DNA from: Dillenia suffruticosa
Taxonomy: Eukaryota > Streptophyta > Magnoliopsida > Dilleniales > Dilleniaceae
Direction: 5' to 3'
Length of the DNA stretch: 64,000 nt
Assembly: GCA_033439265.1 (NCBI GenBank)
Contig: JAVTVX010000034.1
Span: forward strand, 12,865,001-12,929,000
A program made the position numbers and the translations under genes. Positions 33,718 to 45,039 of the stretch are shown here, in pieces. The notes beneath the pieces were generated by a model. It did not search any database. It was not told the origin of the DNA and worked only from the letters and a program-made list of their open reading frames with translations. Every line of letters starts with the position of its first letter. The stretch's first letter is position 1.

Positions 33718-36060
33718 TCAAATTACAAAAGATAGAAGAGCAAATTTATAAAGATCGAAATTCAATTTATTACAAATGAGTACAACTGAGTGGAGGAATA
33801 AACGCAAAACCACATAATGGAATACACCAACCGAGGAAACAGGCATAAAATCAACCTTCATGATCGGGAGTTTGAGATGGAGTAGTTCTCTCTTCATTAC
33901 TAGGAGACAGAGAAGGAGTAGTTTTTCATCGCAGACCCTCAAAACCGACACACATGGCAGCCACACGGGCCTTAGCTTCAACCACCTCGCATCTAGCATC
34001 CCCGACCTACCTCGAGCCCACTGCCATGGCATCGACTCCATCAATATTGTCCACCCGATTTTTCACTAGTTCGCCTCGTAGATGATTTCTTCCACATGAT
34101 GCAACTTCTCATTGAGTTCATGGACTTCATGTTGATGACTTCCCAGAGCTTAGCAATTCTATTCTCTAAGTCCACAACCCTCCTCTCAGAGGTAGCAAGC
34201 AATTGCCTCAGCTCCTGAGCTAATCTCTCAGTGGCCAGGCAGTCCGCTTCAGTGCCATTTCGTAGTGTCTCCAACCTCTCATACTTCACAATGGCCATAT
34301 TATACTACTTGAATGCTGAATTCCAGTTAGTTCTCAACAATTTTATCTCTTTATCTTTTTCAAGTAGTGCAGCATTGGCTGCCCAGGCCTCTTCCCATTG
34401 TTGTTCCTTTTGGGCAGGGCAGCTTGAAGCTGTAAGATTGTTACTTGGCCCTCTCTCATTGTCTCTCCTTCTGAGTCAGAGCAGCTTAAAGTTGAACAAT
34501 TTCCTCCCCTCTCTGGTTTGCAAATTCCTTTAGGTGGCCCACCAGCTTGTTCTTCCTCAATTGTTGAAATTCCACCATAACGGCAAACTGCAAAGAACAA
34601 GATAACTTATATAAGTGACTTCCAGAATACCGAACTCTCCAAAGTAATTGAATAAGAAAAGGCATACCTATAGTCCGAGGGCGATCACAGCCTCATCGCC
34701 CTACTCCACCATTAGACGATTTAGCTCTGATTCAACATAGGAAAAATGCAGTCAATCGGTGAGCCTCATCGTCTCGACAATGTCAATATAACTAAAGTAG
34801 TTACTATTCTAACTGATCACCACGGTCCCCCTTCTTTAAATCCTTCAATTGATAAAAAGACCTAACAAAAAATGGTGAAAGCGGAGCCATTTGATTAGGA
34901 TGACCCCCTTACTCTTCCTGATGTATAGGTGTTCTGGAAAGGCACCGAATGATCCGAGCTCACCTCTCGCTCAACCCCTTCCTCTCCAACACCCAAGACA
35001 TTAGGAGAAGTCCCCTCTTCCTCAGCATTGGTAGCCCCAACATTTAGATTTGATCTCTCGCCATTAGTACTAGAAACCACCAAGTTTCTTCTCTTTCTGT
35101 CAGGAACCAAGGTAGCAATGGGGTGTGCGTCATTGGCCCCCTTTCCCAAAGCGCTCTCTCCGTCCTCAACACTCTTCTGTCTGTTAGGCCACATGACCTT
35201 GTCAATAGTGGCCACTCGGAGATTACCTCCATTAATAACATCCAAAACTCTAGATAGCCGGTTTGCCTCCTTCTTCACCAAAAAGGGGCTTTTCAAGCTT
35301 TATCTTTTCATTAAGTAATATGCCGATCATCTTTAACATTTGGTTATCAAGAAGAGCGTCCACCCGAATCAGCCTACCGTTTTTCTAACAAAAATTTACA
35401 ACAGAATAGACACACTCAGAGTACTGAGAATGGGTCAAAACCTTTAACATCACCATAGGCTCTCCATTGACCTCAGCAAAACCGGCATCAATTCTTTTTA
35501 CTTAAACTCCACAAAAAAGAACTTCCTTATCTACTACTCGTTTATAGTTTCTTTATAGAAGAACCTCCATTCAAAGCTTATCCTTGTTTGAATGCAGTAC
35601 TACCCCCTGGTGTCCTTACGTGAACACCCTCGTAAGCAAAAAATGGAGGACAAAATCTGAAAATTGAAATCCAAATGGCAAAAGCTCAAAAAGCTCACCA
35701 TCACTATGATCAGCCACCAAGCACTTGAGATTAGCATGGTCAAAAAAATGCTCCAACCTCTCAAGATCTTGGCCAAAACGGCCAAATAAAGCACTCTCAA
35801 ACCATGCTCGATATACTCTTTGTACATCAGCATGGAAGTCTCATGAGCCATATTCGCCCGCTCGTCCTCCGTGGGTAGCCATACATAAAAATCATCCATT
35901 AGACTCATTGCTCATACAACTCCCTCCAATTCCTCCTTAGTCATTACACTCTTGATGTTGTTAATTCCGACCATGGAGATGGTCTTTGAAATTTCAAAAA
36001 CCCTAGATGAAAAGACTCTCTTTCTTTCAATGAAAGAAATCACTAAAAACGCTTTAGTCG
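33718..36060 (-). pseudogene. Tat-type antisense ORF remnant, copy 2
   Basis: The minus-strand reading starts near 35975: MVGINNIKSVMTKEELEGVV, stop, then LPTEDERANMAHETSML, MYKEYIEHGLRVLYL, ILRGWSIFLTMLISSAWWLI and VMVSFLSFCHLDFNFQ. This matches the copy at 11764-13870 and the PF04195-like antisense ORF of Tat elements. The middle (35296-34895) is hydrophilic, with KKEANRLSRVLDVINGG. At 34298-34041 there is a heptad-like coiled coil, ERLAQELRQLLATSERRVVD. Frames are broken several times, so no full protein is made. Confidence 0.7.
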
Positions 36061-36248
36061 TAACCAATTGCAAGCTGGAAAAATAAAGAGCATGTTGAGA
36101 AAGACTAATGAAAAGCAAAGCGGATGCTCACTATTGTGTCTTTCCACTCAAAACTCCACTTTTGCGGCCATTTAGTTCCCCAAATCTTTATCCATTTAAA
36201 AGTACGCCTAATGCCGTTCTAATAAATGGCGAAAGCAATAAGGGCAAA

Positions 36249-37031
36249 TGATGATACATACTCTAGCAGTCCATTATCACGAAATCGAGTAAGCCCATAA
36301 GCAATCTCCCGGTTAATTTCAATCAGAGACTTAGCATAACGGTTTTAGTAGAATCCTATCGATCCTCACATTGCTCGACCTCTCGTTTGATGAATGTTGT
36401 TAGGTCTCCCAGCCTTTCAGCTTCAGGACCTCTCAGTCCCGACCTCTCTCGGTCCTTGCTAACTTGTTTCCTACAATGTTACAAGTCTCAATCAAGATCA
36501 CTCGATAAGGAAGGAAATCTGTGACAAGTTTAAACTTTCTCCGATTCAATATGGGCTTATTATATTTTCTCCCAATAAAGAAACAAATTGTCTAGTGATT
36601 CAAATTTTCACGGGTCCTCTACAACAATCAAGGAGGCTTTCCTATCTCGAAAGATTCCAAATTTACAAAAAGTTTACCAACACTATTCTTGTAATCTTGT
36701 AATGATCTCATACAATTTCTTTGCAAAGCAAGTAGGGTTTCCGTACCTCCGAGCACATATGACACTATCATATATGCTATATATATAAAAAACAGAGACA
36801 ACTTGCCAGGTATGTATTTCTCTCTCTGCATACCATACACAAAGACTACACAGGGTTTTGGCTCTCTCTCTCTTTTTTTCCTAAAACCACTCTTTTTGAT
36901 TTAAGTGTCGGAGTTTCCTCCGGTAGGTTTCTTGTAGGTTTTCCATCAAAGATCACTATGAGGATTCCCAGCCATCGATTCTCCATTCGAGACAGAAGGG
37001 CAATCCGCTAAAATCATTTTTTGGCATCAAC
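36249..37031 (+). mobile_element. LTR of second Tat-like element
   Basis: Starts TGATGATACATACTC after AGGGCAAA and appears to end GGCATCAACA near 37031. Contains TATATATAAAA near 36779 as a possible core promoter and the Tat-like TTTAAGTGTCGGAG phrase near 36900. The length of about 780 bases fits. A second LTR was not found. Confidence 0.55.
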
Positions 37032-37176
37032 ACCCACAATCTAGTTTACTTTATACATGTAGCCCTTCTCAAAAAAAGTGTATTTGATATTTGAATCGCT
37101 ATGTCCTGGGATGACTTGTTTTCTTCTGCTGGAAATGCTGAAGGCATTGTGGCAAATCTTTGTTTTTAACGTAAAA

Positions 37177-37657
37177 CAGGGGTGTTATGACACTCGGGTC
37201 GAGCTCGGGTATCATAATACCCGAGCTCGAGCTCGATGTACTTTAGGTGAGCTCGAGCTCGAGCTCGAGTTCGCCGAGTTTGTATTTTTCGAGCTCGAGC
37301 TCGAGCTCGAGCTCGAAGTGTCATCAGGTGTCATCGGGTAGTGTCGTCGGGTAGTATCATTGGGTGGTATAAATAATATATTTAAAAAATATACTTAAAA
37401 ATATAATTTTATATATAATTTTTTAAAAAATATATATATATAATTATTTATAAAATTTATTTTTAAAAAAATTAAAATATTTCGCGTAGCTCGTCGAGCC
37501 TTCGAGCTCGACACAGCTGGGCTCGAGCTCGAGCTCGATACCCAGCTACCCGAGCCCGAGCTCGGCTCGAGCTCGGTTTGACCGAGCCCGGGCTCGAGCT
37601 TTGACCGGGTAGTGTCACGGGTACCCGTGACACTATCCGGTGTCATTAACACCCCTG
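37177..37657. mobile_element. GAGCTC-rich hAT-like non-autonomous element 3
   Basis: Ends CAGGGGTGTTATGACAC and, reverse-complemented, CAGGGGTGTTAATGACAC. Flanked by ACGTAAAA (37169-37176) and ATGTAAAA (37658-37665), a 7/8 match as in hAT. 481 bases, no coding capacity. Subterminal (GAGCTC)n repeats plus an internal GGGTACCCGTGACACTA palindrome are shared with the other copies. The CAGGG...CCCTG ends are classic for hAT. Confidence 0.9.
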
Positions 37658-37662
37658 ATGTA

Positions 37663-37727
37663 AAAGCATGCACAGCACAAGCTATAGGCGTTTAAGCATC
37701 GCCCTTTAAGCATGCACAGCACAAGCC
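37663..37727. repeat. Short direct repeat AAGCATGCACAGCACAAGC
   Basis: The 19-base phrase occurs twice, about 45 bases apart, immediately right of hAT-like element 3. Confidence 0.85.
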
Positions 37728-38640
37728 GATCCCGTTGAATCTTGTTGAACACATCTATATTTTACTAAATATACTTGCGTGTTCCTTTTGCATGTTTGAA
37801 GAATGAATGCTCAATTAAATCAGAGACTCAGGGGTGATTAAAATCTGCGTGTTCATTTTCATGCATATCATTGAGCTCCTTCCTAGAAGCTTCTTAGCTC
37901 ACTCATGCAATTGGAATTTGGAATTCTTTTTGGGCGGTCCATATATATCAAACTGAAAAGGCTCTTGCCCTCGTCAACTTTGAACGTCTTCTGCCATTTG
38001 GTATTTTTGTAACGTGGGTCTGTTTCTCAAGTGAATTTATTTTCACTTCCATGGATGGAAAAGTATACTATTCAAATCTTGAATTTTTAATTGCAATATG
38101 AAAATATTTGCGATTAGTTTCGGGGACTACTCCAACCATTGACCTTCATAAATAAAAATACAAAAAATCATTAAATAAATCTTCAAATGGCTGGTTATGA
38201 CCAATGTATCATAGACTGGCATATTCTCTTTATATATTTTCTCTTTCTATGTTGCAAAAAGATTGAAGCCATTTAAAAAATTCAATACATAAAGCAATTA
38301 CAGAGAAATCATCGTTAAGGAACAAAGAAGTAGAAATCTTAAACTTCTTAAACATCTATCAAAAGATATAAATTACTCAGAAAAAACAGCCCTACTCAGC
38401 AAAAAAAAAAAAAAAAAAAATCAAAAGATATAAATTACTTTTCAAAATTTTATAAACTTTTACACAAAAAAGAAAAAGAAGAAAGATAACTATATAAATA
38501 GAGGCTAAATCATTTTCCTCATAAAAAAAAATCAACCGGGTCTGAAAGCTTAATTAAATTATTAAAATCTATTTTACAAATTTTAAACAATAATAAAAAC
38601 TTAAAAACTATTTAAAAATAAATTTAAACTTTAAAGAAAT
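37728..38640. other. AT-rich spacer
   Basis: No gene recognised. Contains a 20-base A run at 38401-38420. A TCCTAGAAGCTTCTTAGCTC phrase near 37882 resembles TCCTAGAAGCTTCCCGGCTC near 38670, a weak local duplication. Confidence 0.4.
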
Positions 38641-38644
38641 ATAT

Positions 38645-38850
38645 TCGGCGATCAATTCAGAGGAGCTTCTTCCTAGAAGCTTCCCGGCTCGCCTGCGCAA
38701 GTTACAAAAAACCCCCCCGGGGGACCCACCCCAAACCCACCCCCACATATACTCATCGTCCATCTCCCCCACCACACGCCTTTTCCTCAAAAACCACTTA
38801 GCTTTCCGGTCAGTCACCGGCGATCTTGTTAACACATATACATTATCTTG
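38645..38850 (+). promoter_or_regulatory. Orphan promoter/5' UTR copy
   Basis: CCTCAAAAACCAC(T)TAGC, TTTCCGGTCAGTCACCGGCG and ATCTTGTTAACA match the leader directly before the ATG of the gene at 40126. Here the match stops at ATTATCTTG, and unit B2 follows without a coding region. It is the tail of a truncated B-type unit in tandem with B2. Confidence 0.7.
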
Positions 38851-38854
38851 TCAT

Positions 38855-40120
38855 GCATTCTATCTATAGAGTTACTTTTCTTTTCGAAAGCAATTTCAAA
38901 ATAATTACTTGATCATATATTCACTATTATGTCTGAGGGACAAATATAATACGTTAGTCGGTAAATATAATATCACAAATATAATATCTATTGATTTTCT
39001 TTTTCCCTACTACAATCTCTCTATCTCAATTCAGTTGTTTTCTTAAACATATCTTATAAGTCTTATTTAACTCGAAAGCCATTAATAAACATACTAAAAT
39101 AACATACGTTGAACCAAGACAACAAGAAATAGCTGAAAGTAATAAGAATACACATATGAGCCTACCATTTGGCTCAAGTTCTCACACAGTGGGGTAAAAG
39201 GATTAATAAAAATAAATCGTCTCAAAATAATATCACTCCCACTAATCTTGATTGTATATCACATGTGATATGAATCATGTGTCACGGTGTCAATATCATA
39301 TTTTTCAAAAAGGATACCTATCAAATTTCTTTAATATCATGTATGAATTTAGTTTACACATAAAATTTATCAGAGATATTAAAAAGAGTATCTCAAAAAC
39401 GATATCTCAAAATACAAGTAACTTCTTTAATAAAAATAGATGTTGATTTGAGTGAAGAAATCAATTCACATATTTATACAATGAATTATTAATTGAAGAA
39501 TACTAGACCTCGAGCCTCGGAGGGCGACACAATATTGTTCACTACCATAACTAATTTATGTATTTTGTTACTCTTGTTATTCTAATTTTGTATTTATCAA
39601 CGTTTTTAAGATTAAATTGGACATGCACTCAAAAACCTCCACGTTCTCCTCTCTTCTTCTTTTTTTTTTTTTTTTGTGTTTTCTATCAATAACACTCATT
39701 GGTCTCTTTAGTAATTTTAAATTTAGTTTTTTTTTTTACTAATTTTAAATTTAGTTATATAATCCAGTCATGTTTTCTTTCTAAATTACTCTAAATTTTA
39801 TTAAATATTAATTTTTTAATATTTGTAATTCTATGTTTTATAAATAAAAAAATATATGTATGGAAAAGATAACGACTGGGCTGGGTACGTAGTCACGAAG
39901 TTGTGATAAAGACAATAAAATCGCACGAAGTTTCCTAGAAGGTACCGTCAGATATTAGCGCATTCAACGGCGGGGGTGGCGCTAGAAGAACTCCCCAAGG
40001 CCCACTCTATGTATATATATGTCCGCACTCAACACTATATATATTCTCCTCAAAAACCACTCAGCTTTCCGGTCAGTCACCGGCGATCTTGTTAACATAT
40101 ATATAGATTATCTTGTTTCA
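38855..40120. repeat. Duplicated unit B2
   Basis: Counterpart of B1 (31700-33117), in tandem with the truncated leader copy at 38645-38850. It ends in the functional-looking leader of the 129-aa gene. Confidence 0.85.
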
Positions 40121-40125
40121 TCGAA
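40038..40125 (+). promoter_or_regulatory. Core promoter and 5' UTR of the 129-aa gene
   Basis: An ACTATATATA box near 40040-40050 lies about 80 bases before the ATG, with CTCAAAAACCACTCAGC and the GGTCAGTCACCGGCGATC leader between. The leader phrase is present in three places in the window (33060, 38790, 40060), but only here is it joined to a coding region. Confidence 0.5.
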
Positions 40126-40693
40126 ATGGCCAGTCTAGTGGAGAGTGTCACTTTGGTGGAGAATTTGCTGGACGTAAAGGTCGATCTAGTGGTCAAAGTC
40201 TCACCGGCGACCACGATCAGGAAAACTATTCCGGTGAACTCCGGTGGGTACGTGGAGATTGGTGCTAGAGAGTTCTGTATCGGTGATGTTAATCCCGAAG
40301 TTTTTCCGACGATTTGGGTTTTCGTTGACGGCATGAACACCGGCAGTTTTTTACTGCCGACTGATTTCGTGACGTACGGAAAAATCACAATTTCCGCAGA
40401 TGAAAGCTCCGGCGAAATCAAACTCTCCGGTGTTAAAGCCCGTTTGACTGATGTCGGCCGCATCAGGTACGTTATGATTCATATAATTTACGTGTTATTT
40501 ATTTATTTATTTATTTATTTTTTCAGTAACGTTTTCTTAAAAAACAAAAATCGTGTGATGACATATACTATAATATAAGAAGACTAAGCATGGCAGTTAA
40601 AGAGATGAAGTTGTCAGAAATTCTTTTAATTCATATTTTAATAGGATTCAGGTGTTTCGGGTTCATGTTCCGGCGCCGCAACTATTGGAATAA
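40126..40693 (+). CDS. Unrecognised small two-exon gene, 129 aa
   Basis: Exon 1 is 40126-40466 and starts MASLVESVTLVENLL. The intron 40467-40644 has a GTACGT donor and a TTTTAATAG acceptor. Exon 2 is 40645-40693 and ends VFRVHVPAPQLLE. Splicing keeps the frame (codon AG|G), giving 129 residues. The protein is rich in short beta-type segments and Gly-Asp turns. It has no signal peptide, membrane segment or motif I recognise, and only one Cys. The start is chosen because it is the first ATG after a TATA-like box and a CT-rich leader, in context GAAATGG. Base composition of exon 1 is clearly more GC-rich than its surroundings, which supports real coding. It could be a lineage-specific gene, or the N-terminal part of a longer gene if exon 2 is chosen wrongly. 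I assign no function. Confidence 0.6.
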
Positions 40694-42170
40694 CAGAGAA
40701 TCATGTGTTATCTTTTAGACTTCAAGCCAAGGACGAAATGAAGACTGTAGTCAGGAAAAGGAACATGAAACAACAATTTCTCCGAGACGGTTTGTCTGCT
40801 ATAAGGGAGCCCCAAAAAAAAATTATATACTTTCAGTTTATTTTTATTAGGTTTTCACTTTTTTTTTCTGTTATATATATATATATATATATATAATATA
40901 ATATAAATGCTTGTTTTCATAGAAAAAAAATGTTAATTTCATCTTCCTTGAATGAAGTATGTTTATGGATTGAAGTGTATAATTTTGGCCTGTATATTAA
41001 TTATTGTGTTTCTTTTGCCGACCATGTCCTCCTAAGGGATTTAAATTTTAAAAATAAAAAAAAAAATAAAGAAAGAAGGAAAGTAAGAAGAAGAAAAAGA
41101 CAAGTTTAACCAGAATCTTTGACTTGGGTCATCTATTTTGTTTGGCCAATAAGATAATAAAAAGTTTTACAACCAGGACAAGAATAAGACCCACGGAGCA
41201 TTTGAAAATGCCGGTGGGTTTTCTAATTTAATTTAGAATTTGAGATAAAAAGGCAACACCGAAATCTTAATTAATTATAATGTTAAACATATAATTAATT
41301 TGAAATTATTTCTGGAGAAGATTTGATTCGTTACATAAACAATTTTTTAAAAACAGTTGACGTGAATGAAACATAGTTGGACATTATTAAATCAAGGAAA
41401 TTTATGATTAAACTATTTACACGTGGACAAATTAATTATGTTTCAGTTTATTGACTTGGAGCGTCGACCATACGTCCAACATCAATTGTCACCTCCATTG
41501 TCAACCTCCACTTAACATTGCACTTTCTATCTCAACTGTCCGTGCACGAACCGAACAAGCCATATATAGAAAATTCCAATCATTGCCCTTTTACGAAATA
41601 GCCCTTCGTGTATTTTAATAATTCCTCACCAACATCAAATCATATTGTATTTTTTAATTATAATAAAAGATTTCATCAAAATTTGTAGGTTACCCAAAAG
41701 AAAAGGAGTTGTTGAAGAAGAAAGAGATAAAGTTACCCAAAAGAAGTTGTGTGATGATTGACCACAACAATTTGGTCTTATGGAATTAAGAAAGATGTGA
41801 AGCAAACGCGTTATCTTATCTTACAAGGCCAGTCAATTGTTGGCCAAAAAGACTGGTCTCGTCTATGGTTCATAAATTCACTTTCTGACTACCAAGTCGT
41901 CTCCATTGGGTTGTCCACATGAAAATATCTAGATATATGCATTTTTTATTATTATTTTATCTCCGGCTCACGAAATTAATTTAGTATATTTTGATTTAAT
42001 TTGTTTGACTAGTCAAGTGGATTAGAAAATCAAAGCATTTGCGTGTTAGGGCGGCAAAAAGAAAAAACAGGTCTTTAACTTTCCTCCTCTTTCTTTCACT
42101 TCGCTGGTCATGTGTCCAGATTCAAAGAAGGTCACTTGACTAAATATTGAGGAAGTCTCTAGCTTTTTAT
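40694..42170. other. 3' flank and intergenic DNA
   Basis: Probable 3' UTR at first (AATATAAATGC near 40900 could serve polyadenylation), then AT-rich DNA. CATATATAGAAA near 41562 resembles a TATA box, but no coding region follows. The frame at 40705-40896 would need to be read through an A-rich tract and is not called. Confidence 0.4.
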
Positions 42171-42212
42171 CTAATAATAGTTATATATATATATATATAT
42201 ATACATATGTTA

Positions 42213-42356
42213 AATTTTTCATAACCATTACCAACTCATAATTACGTAATAAAGCTAGAGGGCTCGGTAATGGTTATGATTTTTTATAACCATTACCGAC
42301 CCATAATTACATAATAAATTTAATGTAGTTTTATTATGTAATTACGGGTTGATAAT
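42213..42356. repeat. Fold-back inverted/direct repeats
   Basis: ATTACCGACCCATAATTACA TAATAAA at 42292-42318 pairs with its inverted copy at about 42329-42356 across a loop of about 10 bases, with three mismatches. A further direct copy (CATTACCAACTCATAATTAC) lies at 42225, with an inverted CGGTAATGGTTATG at 42265. This could form a hairpin RNA or cruciform. It has no TIR-type element ends that I can define. Confidence 0.7.
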
Positions 42357-43234
42357 ATTCGAATCGAATTAGTCAAAATATGATTTTGAATATCAGTTTG
42401 ATTATAAAAAAAAAAAGAATTATGACAAACCAAAAGTCTCATATACAAATACCGTGCCAAAGAGACCAAAAAACATAATTAATGTAGTCAATTCTTGAAA
42501 CAAAACTTAGTAAAGGAATCCAAGTTTACAATAAAAATTATGTTTAGGCCTCATTCTTTTACCCTTCAGCATGTATGGCAATATTTCTCTTGAGAGGAAG
42601 TTATCCTTAGTAGGAAACAACAATTCGACTATATTGCGCATGTCTATTCACTCTTGGGGTAAGTTCTTTGAACATCTCACTCCTACTCTAAGCAACTGAA
42701 TCATACACTTCTTATTTGGATGCCAAAATTGTTATGAAGATAATTGAGGGCATGTGCCACATCAACAAATATAACCATCTCTCTAGACCTACATTAGGGA
42801 CAATACTTTGAATTCATTATCTTCAAAATCGACACCAGAGCATGCGGTAGTAATTTGGACAATGTTACTATGTCGGGATCTTTTCATGGTCTCAAGCCTT
42901 TAAGCTTGAAAAAACACATCTTTATCCATATATATGTCAACCCTAACCTTTGGGAAGTGAAAACATGTGTAAAACACCTAAAGAATAAGTTAGAGATTCA
43001 AAAAAAGTTTGGAGAGGAAAGAAAGAAAAATCAAACGAAAAGATTGCAACTTTGAGACAAGTACCTTGCATGTTTTTGTAAATTTGATACATAATAATCC
43101 TGTAGAGCATATTTCTTGATATAATTGTGTTATTGGTACATGGAGGAAATGAATTAGGGAAGAGAGAATATTATCCTTGAATGAAACCTTAGAAATCTTT
43201 ATGCTGGTCAATCTGACCATACCCTGTTATTTTA

Positions 43235-43600
43235 TTCAATATCATTTTCTTTATAACTGCAAATTGAGTAGGGTTTTCTCATGATGAAACTAGACTTCTG
43301 TAACTTTAAAATGAGATAAGAATTAAAGAGGTTCAAGAAGAATTGTATTTTTGGTAAATTTTTAAAATAACATGATCTCTGCAGAAAGACTATTCTATTC
43401 ACAGTATGACCATGTTCTATTCCGTGTTAAATATGTTTCTCTGCACAACTGCAAATTGAATGGGTTTTCTTTTGATAAAACTAGACTTCATAACTTTAAA
43501 ATAAGATATGATTGGCTTGTGATTCATTCAGAAATGAATTTTTGGTGAATTTTTGAAGTGACACATTTTTTGTTGAAAACTCTGTTCTGTCTGTTTCTGT
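43235..43600. repeat. Two-copy tandem duplication, about 185 bp
   Basis: AACTGCAAATTGA(G/A)T(A)GGGTTTTCT, followed by an AACTAGACTTC ... TAACTTTAAAAT phrase, occurs at about 43255 and 43447. Each is followed by a TTTTTGGT(A/G)AATTTTT phrase. Confidence 0.8.
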
Positions 43601-43934
43601 GCTGAATATTGTCTCGATTGTTGGTTGCTTTCTAGACTGAATTAGACTAACCTTTGAACATAAATATTGTAGTTCTATTCTTATCTTTAAATAGTCATTG
43701 GAATAACTTCAATCCGATAATTGCAGAAAAAATTATGATAATTTTTCAATAACTGCGCAAATTATATTGTGAATTTTAAGGTTAACCTGGTTTGATATGG
43801 CATTTTTTGTACAATTGATACTGAATCTTGTTACGAATCCTATGTGATCCTAGTAATGAATTGGAATTCTTGTGATTATCGTTCATGTGAATATAAAGTA
43901 ATATGAAGAGAAAGTAAAACTTCGATGATGACTC

Positions 43935-44075
43935 TGAAAGCTTTGCGAAGCCTGTGGGTGAAACTTTGCAAAACTTGTGGGCGAAACTTTGCAAAGCTTG
44001 TGGGCGAAACTTAAGAAGTACAGTTGGTATATGAAATTCCGAAAACTTTGCAAAACCTGCGGGCAAAACTTGAGA
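43935..44075. repeat. 28-bp minisatellite GCGAAACTTTGCAAA
   Basis: Four to five copies of a unit reading GAAACTTTGCAAAACTTGTG then GGC. One copy is separated from the rest by about 35 bases of unrelated sequence. Confidence 0.85.
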
Positions 44076-45039
44076 AACTATGGATATATCTTTTCTCCCT
44101 ATGAGGGTAGAATTAGAAACATGTGAAATATTTGAGATATCTAACACAAAAAGATCTAAATTTCATTTAGAAATACCAAATTTTTTAATTGCTCTTTTAG
44201 ACCCTTATACACTAATTTGATTCGACATTCTATACATTTCTTTAATTATTAAGTAGAAATAAAACAATGAATGTGAGTAAGAATAATGGCTCCATAAGTA
44301 GCTATCATAGTTGTTTTCTTGAAATGTTAGTGATAATGAGAACCTTTGGTATTGTTTGCAAGCTTATGTTATTGTATGATGAAATTGATATCTTGGTACC
44401 TATTTTCTTGTTATGCATGTTATTGGTTCCCTATGTACATGTTCAGGTTATACTAATCCCGACATCCTTGTTTTTAGGTGATCTGGGAGATGAGAGGGAA
44501 GTCTGAGTTAGAGACACTTGAATTGAGGGATTTAGATCCCTACCCATTGTGGACCTCCTTTTTTTTATTTAAGGCATGTAATTACGTGTTTTCTTTTTAA
44601 TAGTTTGGGATGTATTTCTATATAAATGCATAATTTTAATATATGGAAACCTATTATATGTAGTTTTGTTAATATGATGTTCATATATTATAGTACGTTA
44701 TGCTGGACGGTTAGGAGAGCCATTGATGCCAGCTTGTTTGATAATAGAAGTGTCATATTAATCTAGACCAGATTTCCTATTGACCCCAAGTAGCTAAATA
44801 GTTATTGAATAGGGGAGAGTTTGCCATAATTTTATTTGGAAGAAACAAGTAATTTATTTTTTTTTAATATTAATCTCGTTCTATGTTTTCACACATGGGG
44901 AATGCAACTATCACGAGTCTAAATATTGCATTTTAATTCAGTTGATTGTTTTTGCATTTGCATGTCGGTTCCTTTATTGCTAGGGGGTGCGACGTCTCGA
45001 TAGCGAGTCGTTACATTATTTATATCAAATTCATGTACA

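Larger units (their letters stand above)
33118..37031 (+). mobile_element. Second Tat-like Ty3/gypsy element, 5' truncated
   Basis: Same tail order as the element at 9-25 kb: tandem repeats, antisense ORF, LTR. No gag, protease or pol was found upstream, because unit B1 abuts it directly. The copy is therefore a fragment, oriented like the first (antisense ORF on minus, LTR to the right). Confidence 0.65.
42540..45015. mobile_element. LTR-like sequence, Ty3/gypsy type, orientation uncertain
   Basis: The block ends at 45013 with GTGCGACGTCTCGATAGCGA then GTCGTTACA. Its reverse complement begins TGTAACGACTCGC, a form seen at termini of plant chromovirus LTRs. The body contains a 180-bp tandem duplication (43255-43600) with ACTAGACTTC and ATAACTTTAAAAT phrases, and a 28-bp minisatellite. 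No polyprotein is visible. The class is inferred only from the terminus style and is low confidence. Confidence 0.3.

Noticed and set aside
32091..39446. Related frames in B1 (32091-32306) and B2 (39252-39446)
   Set aside because: They start alike but diverge by frameshift within about 15 codons, so the frame is not conserved.
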